Below the pieces are notes generated by a model, which was not told where the DNA came from, ran no database searches, and saw only the letters and a program-made list of their open reading frames with translations. The position numbers and the translations under genes are program-made. Shown piece by piece: positions 16,684 to 23,774 of a DNA stretch of 64,000 nucleotides. Each line of letters begins with the position of its first letter. Within the stretch, counting starts at the first letter, position 1. The DNA is from Planctomycetota bacterium (GTDB taxonomy: Bacteria > Planctomycetota > Phycisphaerae > Phycisphaerales > UBA1924). The DNA lies in NCBI GenBank assembly GCA_030950285.1, contig JAUZRR010000015.1, forward strand, positions 1 through 64,000. The letters are read 5' to 3'.

Positions 16684-18198
16684 TCAGTACCGGTAATGGT
16701 CCGGCTTGTACGGCCCCTCGACCGGCACCCCGATATACGCCGCCTGCTCTGCCGAAAGCTCGGTCAGGTCCACCCCCAGATGCCCAAGGTGCAGCCGCGC
16801 CACCTTCTCATCGAGCACCTTCGGCAGCACGTACACCTTGCCCGCCTCGTACTTCGTCCCCGAGAGCGTCGGCTTGCCCGAAGCGTTCAACGCCAGGTCG
16901 ATCTGCGCCACCGTCTGGTTGGTAAAGCTCGCGCTCATGACAAAGCTCGGGTGCCCGGTCGCGCACCCCAGGTTGAGCAAACGCCCCTCGGCCAGCACCA
17001 GGATGCTCTTGCCGTCGGGGAAGCGCCACTCGTCGTACTGCGGCCGGATGTTGATCCGCTCGATGCCGGCAGTCTTCGCCAAGCCCGCCATGTCCAACTC
17101 GTTGTCGAAGTGCCCGATGTTGCCGATGATGGCTTTGTTCTTCATCCGGCCCATCTGCGCCGCGGTGATGATGTCCTTGTTGCCGGTGGTCGTAATAACC
17201 ACGTCGACACTGTCGATGATGTCGTCGAGCCGCCGGACCTCGTAGCCCTCCATCGCCGCCTGGAGCGCACAGATCGGATCGACCTCGGTGACGATCACCC
17301 GGCAGCCCTGCCCCTTGAGCGCCTGGCAGCAGCCCTTGCCCACGTCGCCGTACCCGCACACCACCGCGACCTTGCCGCTGAGCATGACGTCGGTCGCGCG
17401 GTTGAGCCCGTCGAGCAGCGAGTGCCGACACCCGTACACGTTGTCGAACTTGCTCTTGGTCACGCTGTCGTTGACGTTGACCGCCGGGAAGAGCAACTCC
17501 CCGTTCTCGCTCATCTCGACCAGGCGGTGCACGCCCGTCGTGGTCTCTTCACTCACGCCCTTGATCTTCGCAGCGATCTTGGTAAACCACCCCGGGTTCT
17601 GCGCCATCGACTCGCGGATCGAGTGCAGCGCCCACTTCCACTCTTCGGGCTGGGTCGCTTCGTCCCAGTCGGGCACCTGCCCGGCTTTCTCATACTCCAC
17701 ACCCTTGTGGATCAGGAGCGTCGCGTCCCCCCCGTCGTCAACGATCAGGTCCGGCCCCGACCCGTCCGGCCACGCGATCGCCTGCATCGTGCACCACCAG
17801 TACTCTTCGAGCGTCTCACCCTTCCACGCAAAGACCGGCACGCCCTTGGGCGCGTCGGGGGTGCCCTCCTTGCCCACGACCACCGCCGCCGCCGCCGGGT
17901 CCTGCGTGCTGAAAATATTGCAGCTCACCCATCGCACATCCGCGCCAAGATCAACCAGTGTCTCGATCAGCACCGCCGTCTGCACCGTCATGTGCAGCGA
18001 ACCCATCACCTTGAACCCCTTCAGCGGCTGGCTCGCAGCGTACTCGGCCCGCACCGCCATCAGGCCGGGCATCTCGTGCTCGGCGAGCCTGATCTCCTTG
18101 CGCCCCATCTCGGCGAGCGAAAGATCCCGCACGCGATAGTCGAACTCGCCCGTGCCGCAGGCGAACGCCTCGTTGGTGGATGTTGTCATCGTCGTCAT
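16684..18198 (-). CDS. ahcY: S-adenosylhomocysteine hydrolase
   Basis: AhcY (SahH) splits S-adenosylhomocysteine into adenosine and homocysteine with bound NAD, clearing the inhibitory product of methyltransferases. Clear family segments are [20 protein letters not shown], the NAD-binding [20 protein letters not shown], and the C-terminal signature ending [10 protein letters not shown]. At 504 residues it contains the roughly 40-residue internal insert ([20 protein letters not shown] and following) typical of the longer bacterial and plant form. The ATG at 18198 has GGAGG upstream. The upstream gene, an ArsR-methyltransferase fusion, is on the same strand 107 bases away and probably regulates it. 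Confidence 0.97.
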   Translation of the reverse strand: MTTMTTSTNEAFACGTGEFDYRVRDLSLAEMGRKEIRLAEHEMPGLMAVRAEYAASQPLKGFKVMGSLHMTVQTAVLIETLVDLGADVRWVSCNIFSTQDPAAAAVVVGKEGTPDAPKGVPVFAWKGETLEEYWWCTMQAIAWPDGSGPDLIVDDGGDATLLIHKGVEYEKAGQVPDWDEATQPEEWKWALHSIRESMAQNPGWFTKIAAKIKGVSEETTTGVHRLVEMSENGELLFPAVNVNDSVTKSKFDNVYGCRHSLLDGLNRATDVMLSGKVAVVCGYGDVGKGCCQALKGQGCRVIVTEVDPICALQAAMEGYEVRRLDDIIDSVDVVITTTGNKDIITAAQMGRMKNKAIIGNIGHFDNELDMAGLAKTAGIERINIRPQYDEWRFPDGKSILVLAEGRLLNLGCATGHPSFVMSASFTNQTVAQIDLALNASGKPTLSGTKYEAGKVYVLPKVLDEKVARLHLGHLGVDLTELSAEQAAYIGVPVEGPYKPDHYRY

Positions 18199-18229
18199 CT
18201 GTGCCTCCGTGGTGTTTCTGGAGTGTGTT

Positions 18230-18249
18230 CCGGGCGTGTCTGCGCCCGG
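18230..18249 (-). other. Hairpin in the ahcY leader
   Basis: CCGGGCG and CGCCCGG form a 7-bp stem with a 6-base loop, about 30 bases upstream of the ahcY start. A weaker hairpin (CGGGA/TCCCG) lies at about 18268-18283. Neither is followed by a U-tract, and the sequences do not match the SAH riboswitch consensus I know, so the role is open: transcript end of the upstream gene, or leader structure. Confidence 0.35.
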
Positions 18250-18305
18250 GGTCTCTATCGTCAGTCCCGGGACTTCGATCCCGTGTATTTGCGTTCAATC
18301 AATCC

Positions 18306-19274
18306 TCACGCCGGGCCGCTTTCGAGCCAGCCCGCAGCCGCGAAAAGACCCGGCCCCCGCCCCGAGGGCTCCCGCGCCAGCTCCCGGCAGGTGGCCCTGG
18401 CAAACCCCGCCTGCTTCATCCATGCTGTCACCTGTTCCGGCCGAAAGCCCAGGTGCCGGTGCCCCATCGTGTGGCGGTACTCCGTCCTCCGGTGTTCGAG
18501 CATGTCCACCACCAGCGCCACACCCCCGCCCCGGCTCGTCCGCAGCACCCGCGCCATCTGCCCGATCACCACGGCCGGGTCCTCGACGTGGTGCAGCACC
18601 AGCGAGCACACCGCCGCGTCCACGCTCATGTCCTTGATCGGCAGCGATTCCAACGGCCCCTCGACAAACTCGACCGAGGGGATCCCCTCCAGCCGCTTCT
18701 TCGCCGCCTCGAGCATCGGCGCAGAACGGTCCACCGCGATCACCCGCTCGACCACCGGCCCGAGCAGCGCCGCCGCGTCGCCGGTGCCGCAGCCCAGGTC
18801 CGCGACGACCCACGTCGGGGGGATCAACCCGACCAGCGCTTCGAGCGTGAACCGTTCGCCGAACAGGTCGCGCCGGACATCTTCCCACTCCCCAGCGATC
18901 CGCCCGAAGTACGCCTGGCTGTCCGCCGGCCGCTCGGCAAGCACCGCCGCCAGCCGCTCCCGGTCTTCTGCGATCTCTCTTGAACCCTCGAGCGAGGCCC
19001 GCACCGGCTCCCAGATCGCCGCCGCCACAGTGTCAAGATCGCCCAGTTCCATCCAATACAGCGTCGCGGTGCCCGCCGCCCGCTTGCCGACCCACCCGGC
19101 CTCGGCGAGCACCTTGAGGTGCCGGCTCACCGTCGACTGCGGCAGCTGCAACACCTTGGCGACCTCTCCGACCGATAACTCCTCAGCCCCCAGCAGCGAG
19201 AGCACGCGCAGCCGCACCGGCTCGCTGAGCGAACCGAGCCGATCGGCGGTCTGGTTGGTCCGAGGAGTCTTCAT
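18306..19274 (-). CDS. ArsR-family regulator fused to a SAM-dependent methyltransferase domain (SahR-like)
   Basis: Residues 1-90 are an ArsR winged helix (RLGSLSEPVRLRVLSLLGAE, then QLPQSTVSRHLKVLAEAGWV as recognition helix) without the cysteine metal sites of classical ArsR. Residues 140-300 are a class I methyltransferase fold with motif I VVADLGCGTGDAAALLG, acidic loop VIAVDRSAPMLEAAKKRLEG, and motif IV DAAVCSLVLHHVEDP. Such fusions beside ahcY or met genes are known in proteobacteria (SahR), where the regulator responds to S-adenosylhomocysteine; the same role is inferred here from architecture and from ahcY downstream. The start at 19274 lies inside a palindrome that also touches the -10 box, suggesting autoregulation. 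322 residues. Confidence 0.88.
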   Translation of the reverse strand: MKTPRTNQTADRLGSLSEPVRLRVLSLLGAEELSVGEVAKVLQLPQSTVSRHLKVLAEAGWVGKRAAGTATLYWMELGDLDTVAAAIWEPVRASLEGSREIAEDRERLAAVLAERPADSQAYFGRIAGEWEDVRRDLFGERFTLEALVGLIPPTWVVADLGCGTGDAAALLGPVVERVIAVDRSAPMLEAAKKRLEGIPSVEFVEGPLESLPIKDMSVDAAVCSLVLHHVEDPAVVIGQMARVLRTSRGGGVALVVDMLEHRRTEYRHTMGHRHLGFRPEQVTAWMKQAGFARATCRELAREPSGRGPGLFAAAGWLESGPA

Positions 19275-19292
19275 CCGTTTATCCGGATGAAG
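19269..19292. promoter_or_regulatory. Palindromic operator over the sahR-like start
   Basis: CTTCATCCG (19269-19277) and CGGATGAAG (19284-19292) form a perfect 9-bp inverted repeat with a 6-base spacer. It covers the expected transcription start and the start codon (19272-19274) and touches the -10 box at 19291-19296. This is the position expected for an autorepressor site. Confidence 0.65.
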
Positions 19293-19318
19293 TGTAGAAG
19301 ATCATATATGGCTGTCAA
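19291..19318 (-). promoter_or_regulatory. Sigma-70 promoter of the sahR-like gene
   Basis: On the minus strand TTGACA (19318-19313) and TACACT (19296-19291) are separated by 16 bases. This is one of the best promoter matches in the window and lies 16 bases before the start codon. Confidence 0.7.
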
Positions 19319-19351
19319 GTCGATGATCTGTCAGTAAATCTGTTCTTGATA

Positions 19352-19378
19352 TTATCAGATAATCCGTAAATCTGATAA
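19352..19378. promoter_or_regulatory. Palindromic operator before the AbrB/PIN pair
   Basis: TTATCAGAT (19352-19360) and ATCTGATAA (19370-19378) are perfect 9-bp inverted arms with a 9-base spacer. Extra half-site-like copies (ATCTG, GTCAGAT) occur at 19326, 19339 and 19405. The patch 19293-19430 is clearly AT-richer than its surroundings. Toxin-antitoxin operons usually have such autoregulatory sites. Confidence 0.6.
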
Positions 19379-19430
19379 ACCAAATGTTCCATATACCGGT
19401 ACATTGTCAGATGCACACGGGAGGTGCGAC

Positions 19431-19721
19431 ATGAAACAAGCTGTCAAAATGGGCAACCGTGGCCAGATCACGATCCCGAAGGATGTTCGTCAAAAGATCG
19501 GGCTGGTTGAGGGAAGTATCCTGGTCTTCGAGGTACGCGAGGACGGCATCTTCATGCGGCCGGCGATCCCCACCCCGATGAAGCCGGAGGAGTACTCGAC
19601 CTACAGGAAGGCGGAGTTCCTGCTCAACAACGCCATGAACGAGCAGGACTACCAGCAAGCCCGAGCAGAAGTTGAGAAGCTCGGGCTCGATCCTGACACG
19701 ATTGACCACGAAAGGCTATGA
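19431..19721 (+). CDS. AbrB/MazE-family antitoxin (SpoVT-AbrB fold)
   Basis: A 96-residue protein whose first 45 residues are a swapped-hairpin AbrB DNA-binding domain: KMGNRGQITIPKDVRQKIGL then VFEVREDGIFMRPA. The remaining 50 residues are a polar helical tail (LNNAMNEQDYQQARAEVEKL) that would wrap the toxin. Antitoxins of this type repress their own operon and neutralise the neighbouring toxin. The ATG at 19431 has GGGAGG seven bases upstream, and a perfect palindrome lies 53 bases upstream. The PIN-domain gene starts one base after its stop, the standard VapBC-like layout. Confidence 0.88.
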   Translation: MKQAVKMGNRGQITIPKDVRQKIGLVEGSILVFEVREDGIFMRPAIPTPMKPEEYSTYRKAEFLLNNAMNEQDYQQARAEVEKLGLDPDTIDHERL

Positions 19722-19722
19722 G

Positions 19723-20418
19723 GTGCCCCGGGTCTTTCTCGATGCCAATGTGTTGTTCTCTGTCGCCTATAGATCCAATTCGGGCTTGTCTGCTTTGTGG
19801 GAGCTTCCCGATGTTGCACTGGTAACATCAGACTACGCGCTCTGCGAAGCAGCACGAAATCTCACCGAGCACGACCAGCATCTCAGACTCGCAGCGTATA
19901 CCGAGCGGGTGACAATCTGCACAGAGCTGCCCGCCACCGGCATGCTCTTCGCAAGCATCACGCTCCCAGAGAAGGACTGGCCGATCCTGCTTACTGCAGG
20001 AGAATCTGGCTGCGACTTCCTCATCACCGGCGACAAAGCACACTTCGGCGCCTACTTCGGCCAGGAAGTCAACGGCCTCACTCTCCTCACCCCTCGCGCG
20101 TTTCTCGATGCACACCGGACGAAACAAACCGCAACTACAGCCCCTACTCCCGCCCCGCCGGCTCCAGCGCAAAGGTCGGCCCGGGGATCTGCCCGAGCTC
20201 CCGCAGCCGGGTGTTCACCGCGGCATCCCGGGTGTCGAACCACAGCATCATCCGCAGCCGATCGACCTCGGCCTGCTCATCACCGATCGAGCGGTAGAAC
20301 TCGGCCAGCGCCCGCTGAGGCACGACCGTTTCGCCGCCGTCGATCTCGGCCGCTGCCAAGAACGCCCGCTCGGCTTCGTCGGCTTTCCCGACCTTCTGGG
20401 CGTACCGCCCGAGCATGA
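19723..20418 (+). CDS. PIN-domain toxin (VapC-like ribonuclease) with a 3' read-through extension
   Basis: Residues 1-132 are a PIN domain: VFLDANVLFSVAYRS with the first catalytic Asp (D7), TSDYALCEAARNLTE with the Glu (E42), and CDFLITGDKAHFGAYF with the late Asp residues (D98, D104), ending TPRAFLDAH. PIN toxins cleave RNA. The GTG at 19723 follows the antitoxin stop directly; no other start keeps the N-terminal strand. A normal PIN toxin would end near base 20125, but the frame has no stop until 20418. The extra 97 residues are Pro/Ala/Arg-rich and lie antisense to the TPR lipoprotein gene from 20144 on, so they are probably a product of stop-codon loss and not a functional domain. Confidence 0.8.
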   Translation: MPRVFLDANVLFSVAYRSNSGLSALWELPDVALVTSDYALCEAARNLTEHDQHLRLAAYTERVTICTELPATGMLFASITLPEKDWPILLTAGESGCDFLITGDKAHFGAYFGQEVNGLTLLTPRAFLDAHRTKQTATTAPTPAPPAPAQRSARGSARAPAAGCSPRHPGCRTTASSAADRPRPAHHRSSGRTRPAPAEARPFRRRRSRPLPRTPARLRRLSRPSGRTARA

Positions 20419-20851
20419 TGTAGTCCTCCACGCCGCCACGGTCGCTGATGCGGTGTTCGAGCGCGTTGAACAGGTCGTCCTCGTTCCCCGCAGCAGCCAT
20501 CGCATCGGCCATGCCTTCAAAGTACGTCGCGTTTGACGGCTCAAGGTTATAAGCCAGGATCATCCACTCGCGGGCCTCGGTCACGCGACCCATCGCCATG
20601 AGGTTCCGCCCGAGTTCGTAGTTGGACCGGGCGGTGCCCGGACGCCGCTCGGTGACCTCTTCGTAGAGCGGCTGGGCCGATTCGTAGTCGCCGTTGAAGT
20701 AGTGGGAGTTGGCCCCCGCGCGGACCTCGGAGATCGGCCGCCCGCAGCCGGACATCCCCACCAACCCCATGACCGCCGCCAACCCCACAAGGCCCGTCCT
20801 GCCGACCCGGACTCGGGCAGACGCCCGGAACGTGCTCTTTGATCGCTTCAT
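20144..20851 (-). CDS. TPR-repeat lipoprotein
   Basis: A 235-residue protein with a basic N-terminus, hydrophobic core and lipobox (GLVGMSGC, Cys about residue 30), so it should be lipid-anchored outside the inner membrane. After that come tetratricopeptide-like helices: NSHYFNGDYESAQPLYEEVT, NYELGRNLMAMGRVTEAREW, YNLEPSNATYFEGMADAMAA, and a last pair, DYIMLGRYAQKVGKADEAER. TPR lipoproteins serve as scaffolds; the partner is unknown. I chose the ATG at 20851 because the signal peptide starts there. Its 3' end overlaps the extended toxin frame by 275 bases, tail to tail. Confidence 0.85.
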   Translation of the reverse strand: MKRSKSTFRASARVRVGRTGLVGLAAVMGLVGMSGCGRPISEVRAGANSHYFNGDYESAQPLYEEVTERRPGTARSNYELGRNLMAMGRVTEAREWMILAYNLEPSNATYFEGMADAMAAAGNEDDLFNALEHRISDRGGVEDYIMLGRYAQKVGKADEAERAFLAAAEIDGGETVVPQRALAEFYRSIGDEQAEVDRLRMMLWFDTRDAAVNTRLRELGQIPGPTFALEPAGRE

Positions 20852-20960
20852 GCCTGAATACTCCGCTGTCGTTCGAGCCCGGCGTCGCTGCCGAGCGTGA
20901 TGCAACACTGCCCGGATGGTACCCGACGGCGTCGCCCGCTGCCCGCCACTAGCATCGGGC

Positions 20961-21392
20961 ATGCCCCGCACTGTTGTTCTTCGCCACCACCTGCCCGACG
21001 GTACACACCACTACGACTGGTTTATCGAACCGGTCGGCTCGCGGGCTCCACTCGCAGCAACAGGACCCGACGACAACCCCGACGACGACCCCGACGACGA
21101 CCCCGATGCGCGGGTACTGATCGCCTGGAGGCTCGCGGCATGGCCGATCCCGGCGGGCTCGTCGGTCCCAGCCGAGCGACTCCCCCCCCACCGCCGGCTC
21201 TATCTGGACTACGAAGGGCCGATCTCCGGAAACCGGGGCACCGTCCGCCAGGTCGCCGCGGGCATCGCGAGCATCTCGGCCGACACCCCCGACCGCTTCG
21301 AGGCTGTGGTGAATACGGACGATGTGGTCTGCCGCTTGAGCGCCATCCCCCACGATGGAGACGTGTGGCACCTGACACACGCACCGTTCTAA
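20961..21392 (+). CDS. Protein resembling the 3'-phosphoesterase (PE) domain of LigD
   Basis: A 143-residue protein whose order of motifs recalls the PE domain of bacterial NHEJ ligase D: VLRHHLPDGTHHYDWFIEP in place of the family's RHxxxxLHYDLRLE, then LIAWRLAAWPIP in place of the strand W-A-V-P, and RLYLDYEGPISGNRGTVRQV in place of the DYADFEGEIPxGxYG segment. The His and Asp of H-Y-D are kept, but the Arg normally two residues later is not, so activity is uncertain. An Asp-rich run (DDNPDDDPDDDPD) sits in the middle. The ATG at 20961 is preferred over 20916, which would add unrelated residues; neither has a clear ribosome-binding site. No ligase or Ku gene is nearby. Confidence 0.6.
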   Translation: MPRTVVLRHHLPDGTHHYDWFIEPVGSRAPLAATGPDDNPDDDPDDDPDARVLIAWRLAAWPIPAGSSVPAERLPPHRRLYLDYEGPISGNRGTVRQVAAGIASISADTPDRFEAVVNTDDVVCRLSAIPHDGDVWHLTHAPF

Positions 21393-21417
21393 AGCATCCT
21401 GCGTCATTGTCATTCCA

Positions 21418-21488
21418 GTGCCACGGCCATCCTGGCCGTGCGAACGTCGCCGATTCGGGCAGACACCGCGCACAGAGCGGTGGCACAC
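21418..21488. repeat. Dispersed palindrome pair, family A
   Basis: Bases 21418-21440 hold CACGGCCATCCTGGCCGTG with a gtgc flank, and 21471-21488 hold gagcggtggcacac, a partial inverted partner. The block fills most of the gap between the PE-like gene and the next gene. Confidence 0.7.
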
Positions 21489-21624
21489 AACACAACATCG
21501 TGACGCAACCTGCTCTCAGAGGCCGAGTTGCACGCGCCCACGAAACATGCTGAATCGCAGGGGGATTTCTGGTAGACTCTCATCTTCTCCGCGGGGTTCT
21601 CCCGCCAAAATCGAGGAGGATCAC

Positions 21625-21999
21625 ATGTCACGTCCACTGTTCCACCCTGTGTCGTACCCAGACGACGGCGGCCCCCAGCCGGTGCCCTTCACGCGAAAGA
21701 ACAACACCCCCGCTCCGCCGGTGCCGCACACCCCTTCCAAGATCAAACACGCCACCAATGAGAGACTCCACGAGGACCAGTGGACCCGCACCCCCAACAC
21801 GCCGCACACCGGCGCGATCCATGTGCGCACGTTCCGGGCCAAACTCTCCGACGACGCCCTGGCGTATCTCGACCAGCAGATCAACGAATGGCTCGACGCC
21901 CATCCGCAGTACGAGGTCAAGATGACCAACACCACGATCGGCGAGTGGTCGACCAAACTCGGCAAAGAGCCGGGCATCATCGTCAGCGTCTGGGTGTGA
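21625..21999 (+). CDS. Small hypothetical protein with a conserved-looking C-terminal domain
   Basis: A 124-residue protein. Residues 1-60 are polar and Pro-rich with little predicted structure. Residues 63-124 look like a compact alpha/beta domain: HVRTFRAKLSDDALAYLDQQ, INEWLDAHPQYEVKMTNTTI, and the ending KEPGIIVSVWV. The combination of a strand, an I-N-E-W-L helix and two further strands recalls the small Cse60-like family, but I am not sure of this link. The ATG at 21625 has GAGGAGGA just upstream and a TAGACT box (21573-21578) that may be its -10. It has no operon partner; the next gene converges on it. Confidence 0.75.
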   Translation: MSRPLFHPVSYPDDGGPQPVPFTRKNNTPAPPVPHTPSKIKHATNERLHEDQWTRTPNTPHTGAIHVRTFRAKLSDDALAYLDQQINEWLDAHPQYEVKMTNTTIGEWSTKLGKEPGIIVSVWV

Positions 22000-22036
22000 C
22001 AAGCCGCGAACGAGCCCGCATGATCTCTACAGACCG

Positions 22037-23710
22037 TCACATCCCCGGCGGCCTGGCGAACCGCCGCGAGGCGTAGCGGTACGCCGTCAGCATGCCGAAC
22101 AGCGGGTACAGGTAGTTGTTGTTGAACGAGCCGTAGGTCGTGCGGAGGTTGGCATACCGGGCCGTCCCTCCCCACCCGTGCGCCACCTCGGGCAACGGCC
22201 AGACCGACCCCGCCACCAGCGCAAGGGCGCCCGCCGCCGCCCAGAGCCCCAGCTTCCAGTCGCCCCGCCCGACAACACGGAACGCCACCGCGCCCACCGC
22301 GCCGCCCAACGGCCACGCCAGCACGTCGAGCCGACGGTGGGTGAAGTGCGCAAGCAGCAACCACAGCCCAAGCCCCAGAGCCGCCGCGATCCAGACCGCC
22401 AGCACCCCCATGACACGGCGACTCTCCGCTTTCGCTCGCAACGGTGTGCCACGGCTCTCTGAACCGTGCGCGTGGTGTCGGGTGTCGTTGCACGGCGCAG
22501 CGCGTGGGTGCTCATCCGCCGCGGGGTCGTGCAAGAACGCCGCATCCAACGCCGCCAGTCTTGGGTCGGGCGCTGCGCCGCGCTCGGTGTGTTGCCGGGG
22601 GGTGTAGTCCCCGACCGCGTCGAGATAGGTTGCCGCCCGCGTCCGCACCTGGTCGTCCCACCGCAGCCCGACCGCCTCGCAGATGCGGGCAAGCTCGTCC
22701 AATGGCTGCGAAACAAGCTCGGTGTACCGCACCCTCACCGGCTGGAAGCCGGTGCCACCAATCCCCGTGGCACCAATCCCCGTGGCACCGGCTTCCAGCC
22801 GGTGTCTCTCCAGCCAGTCGGCATCGGCCAGAAACCGCTCCTCGGCTTCCACATACTCGGCGATCACCGCCTCGCGGGTCTCTTCCTCGCTCGGCAGCCG
22901 CTGCAGCGCCTGCCCTTCGAGCCTCGCGTGCATCGCGACGTTGGACCGCACCACATCCTCGGCCGCGCGCGCAAGATGCACAAACCGTACGTTCCCGTCG
23001 AAGAGTCGATCAAGCTCGCGGACCTTGCCGGTGTGGGTCGGGCTCTTGAGCACCAGGTGCTTTCGGCCGCGCGACGCGGCGCTGACCTTCCACGCGAACG
23101 CGGCTGCCGCTCGCCGCCACCGGGCCAGCTCGCGCGCGGTGAGCCCGTCAAGGTTTGCAAATCTCGCCCACGCCCGGCGCTCCTGTGGCAAGACCAGCCT
23201 GCCGGGGAGCGTGGACGCCAGCGCCCAGTTGTTGTGGGCGAAGTCGTCCTCGGCCGGCCAGTCCGGGCCGAACGCGACGTCGTCCTGCGGGCGGGTGTTG
23301 GGCAGAAAGGGCACCAGCGCGAGCCGAAGAAAGCTCCAGCTCGCCCAGAAGCCCTGCGGCGACATCGCCTGCACCCAGCGGGGGGTGACCACGTCGGGGT
23401 GGGTTGCGAGCAGGTTGTGCAGGTGGGTGGTGCCCGAGCGGAAGTAGCCGACGATGACCACCGCGTCGCGCCGGGGCACGAACACCGGCTCGCGCCCGCG
23501 AAACCTCACCCGCAGCAGCGGCCACAGCAGCAGGCGCTCGGGCAGGGTGATGAGTGTCGCGAGCAGACTCGTCGCCAGGGCGCTGATGAGCCGGAGCCAG
23601 TAGCGCGGCCCGATCCGTCCTCGGCACGCCACCAGCAGCCGCGCCCACACGTCCAGCGGAGCGAGGCCCATGAAGTGGCCGGTGGGCATGGCGATCGGGA
23701 AGCGGGGCAC
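22037..23710 (-). CDS. Sulfotransferase-family protein with a C-terminal membrane domain
   Basis: Residues about 40-430 are a PAPS-dependent sulfotransferase-like domain: the 5'-phosphosulfate loop VIVGYFRSGTTHLHNLLATH and the 3'-phosphate site VRFVHLARAAEDVVRSN. Residues 450-557 hold three hydrophobic segments (VLAVWIAAALGLGLWLLLAH and two more), so the enzyme may be tethered to the membrane. The GTG at 23710 has AAGGAG seven bases upstream; the mqnE gene diverges from a start at 23775. Oddity: a family B palindrome (22736-22804) is inserted in frame and adds HRLEAGATGIGATGIGGTGF between the catalytic domain and its last helices; a family A element (22443-22474) lies in frame near the domain junction. 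The substrate is unknown. Confidence 0.85.
   Translation of the reverse strand: MPRFPIAMPTGHFMGLAPLDVWARLLVACRGRIGPRYWLRLISALATSLLATLITLPERLLLWPLLRVRFRGREPVFVPRRDAVVIVGYFRSGTTHLHNLLATHPDVVTPRWVQAMSPQGFWASWSFLRLALVPFLPNTRPQDDVAFGPDWPAEDDFAHNNWALASTLPGRLVLPQERRAWARFANLDGLTARELARWRRAAAAFAWKVSAASRGRKHLVLKSPTHTGKVRELDRLFDGNVRFVHLARAAEDVVRSNVAMHARLEGQALQRLPSEEETREAVIAEYVEAEERFLADADWLERHRLEAGATGIGATGIGGTGFQPVRVRYTELVSQPLDELARICEAVGLRWDDQVRTRAATYLDAVGDYTPRQHTERGAAPDPRLAALDAAFLHDPAADEHPRAAPCNDTRHHAHGSESRGTPLRAKAESRRVMGVLAVWIAAALGLGLWLLLAHFTHRRLDVLAWPLGGAVGAVAFRVVGRGDWKLGLWAAAGALALVAGSVWPLPEVAHGWGGTARYANLRTTYGSFNNNYLYPLFGMLTAYRYASRRFARPPGM
22443..22474. repeat. Family A-like palindrome inside the sulfotransferase gene
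   Basis: GTGCCACGGCTCTCTGAACC followed by GTGCG resembles the second arm found at 46110-46134 (CACGGCTCGCAGAGCCGTG) but is degenerate. It is read in frame (HAHGSESRGTP) at the border of the catalytic and membrane domains. Confidence 0.5.
22736..22804. repeat. Family B palindrome pair inserted in frame in the sulfotransferase gene
   Basis: CACCGGCTGGAAGCCGGTG and CACCGGCTTCCAGCCGGTG flank two copies of the 15-mer ccaatccccgtggca. The whole block keeps the reading frame. The same core appears at 25697 and 25760. Confidence 0.85.
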
Positions 23711-23774
23711 GCGGGCTCCTTCGGAACTTTCAAGAGTTGTTGAAACCCGGCCCTTCGGCGTGAAAGATAAGGGT

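Noticed and set aside
18199..18305. SAH riboswitch before ahcY
   Set aside because: The leader has two simple hairpins but lacks the conserved core I know for SAH riboswitches, and the neighbouring ArsR fusion offers another regulatory explanation.
15676..19290. A 1204-codon plus-strand open frame over the MCE gene, ahcY and the ArsR fusion
   Set aside because: It is a shadow of the MCE gene in another frame and antisense to two clearly assigned genes.
20116..20145. Frameshift that would restore a normal PIN toxin end
   Set aside because: I checked the other two frames after residue 132 and found no nearby stop that would restore a natural C-terminus, so simple stop loss is the better explanation.
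19293..20418. Mobile element carrying the toxin-antitoxin pair
   Set aside because: The patch is AT-richer, but I found no terminal inverted repeats, target duplications, integrase or attachment site.
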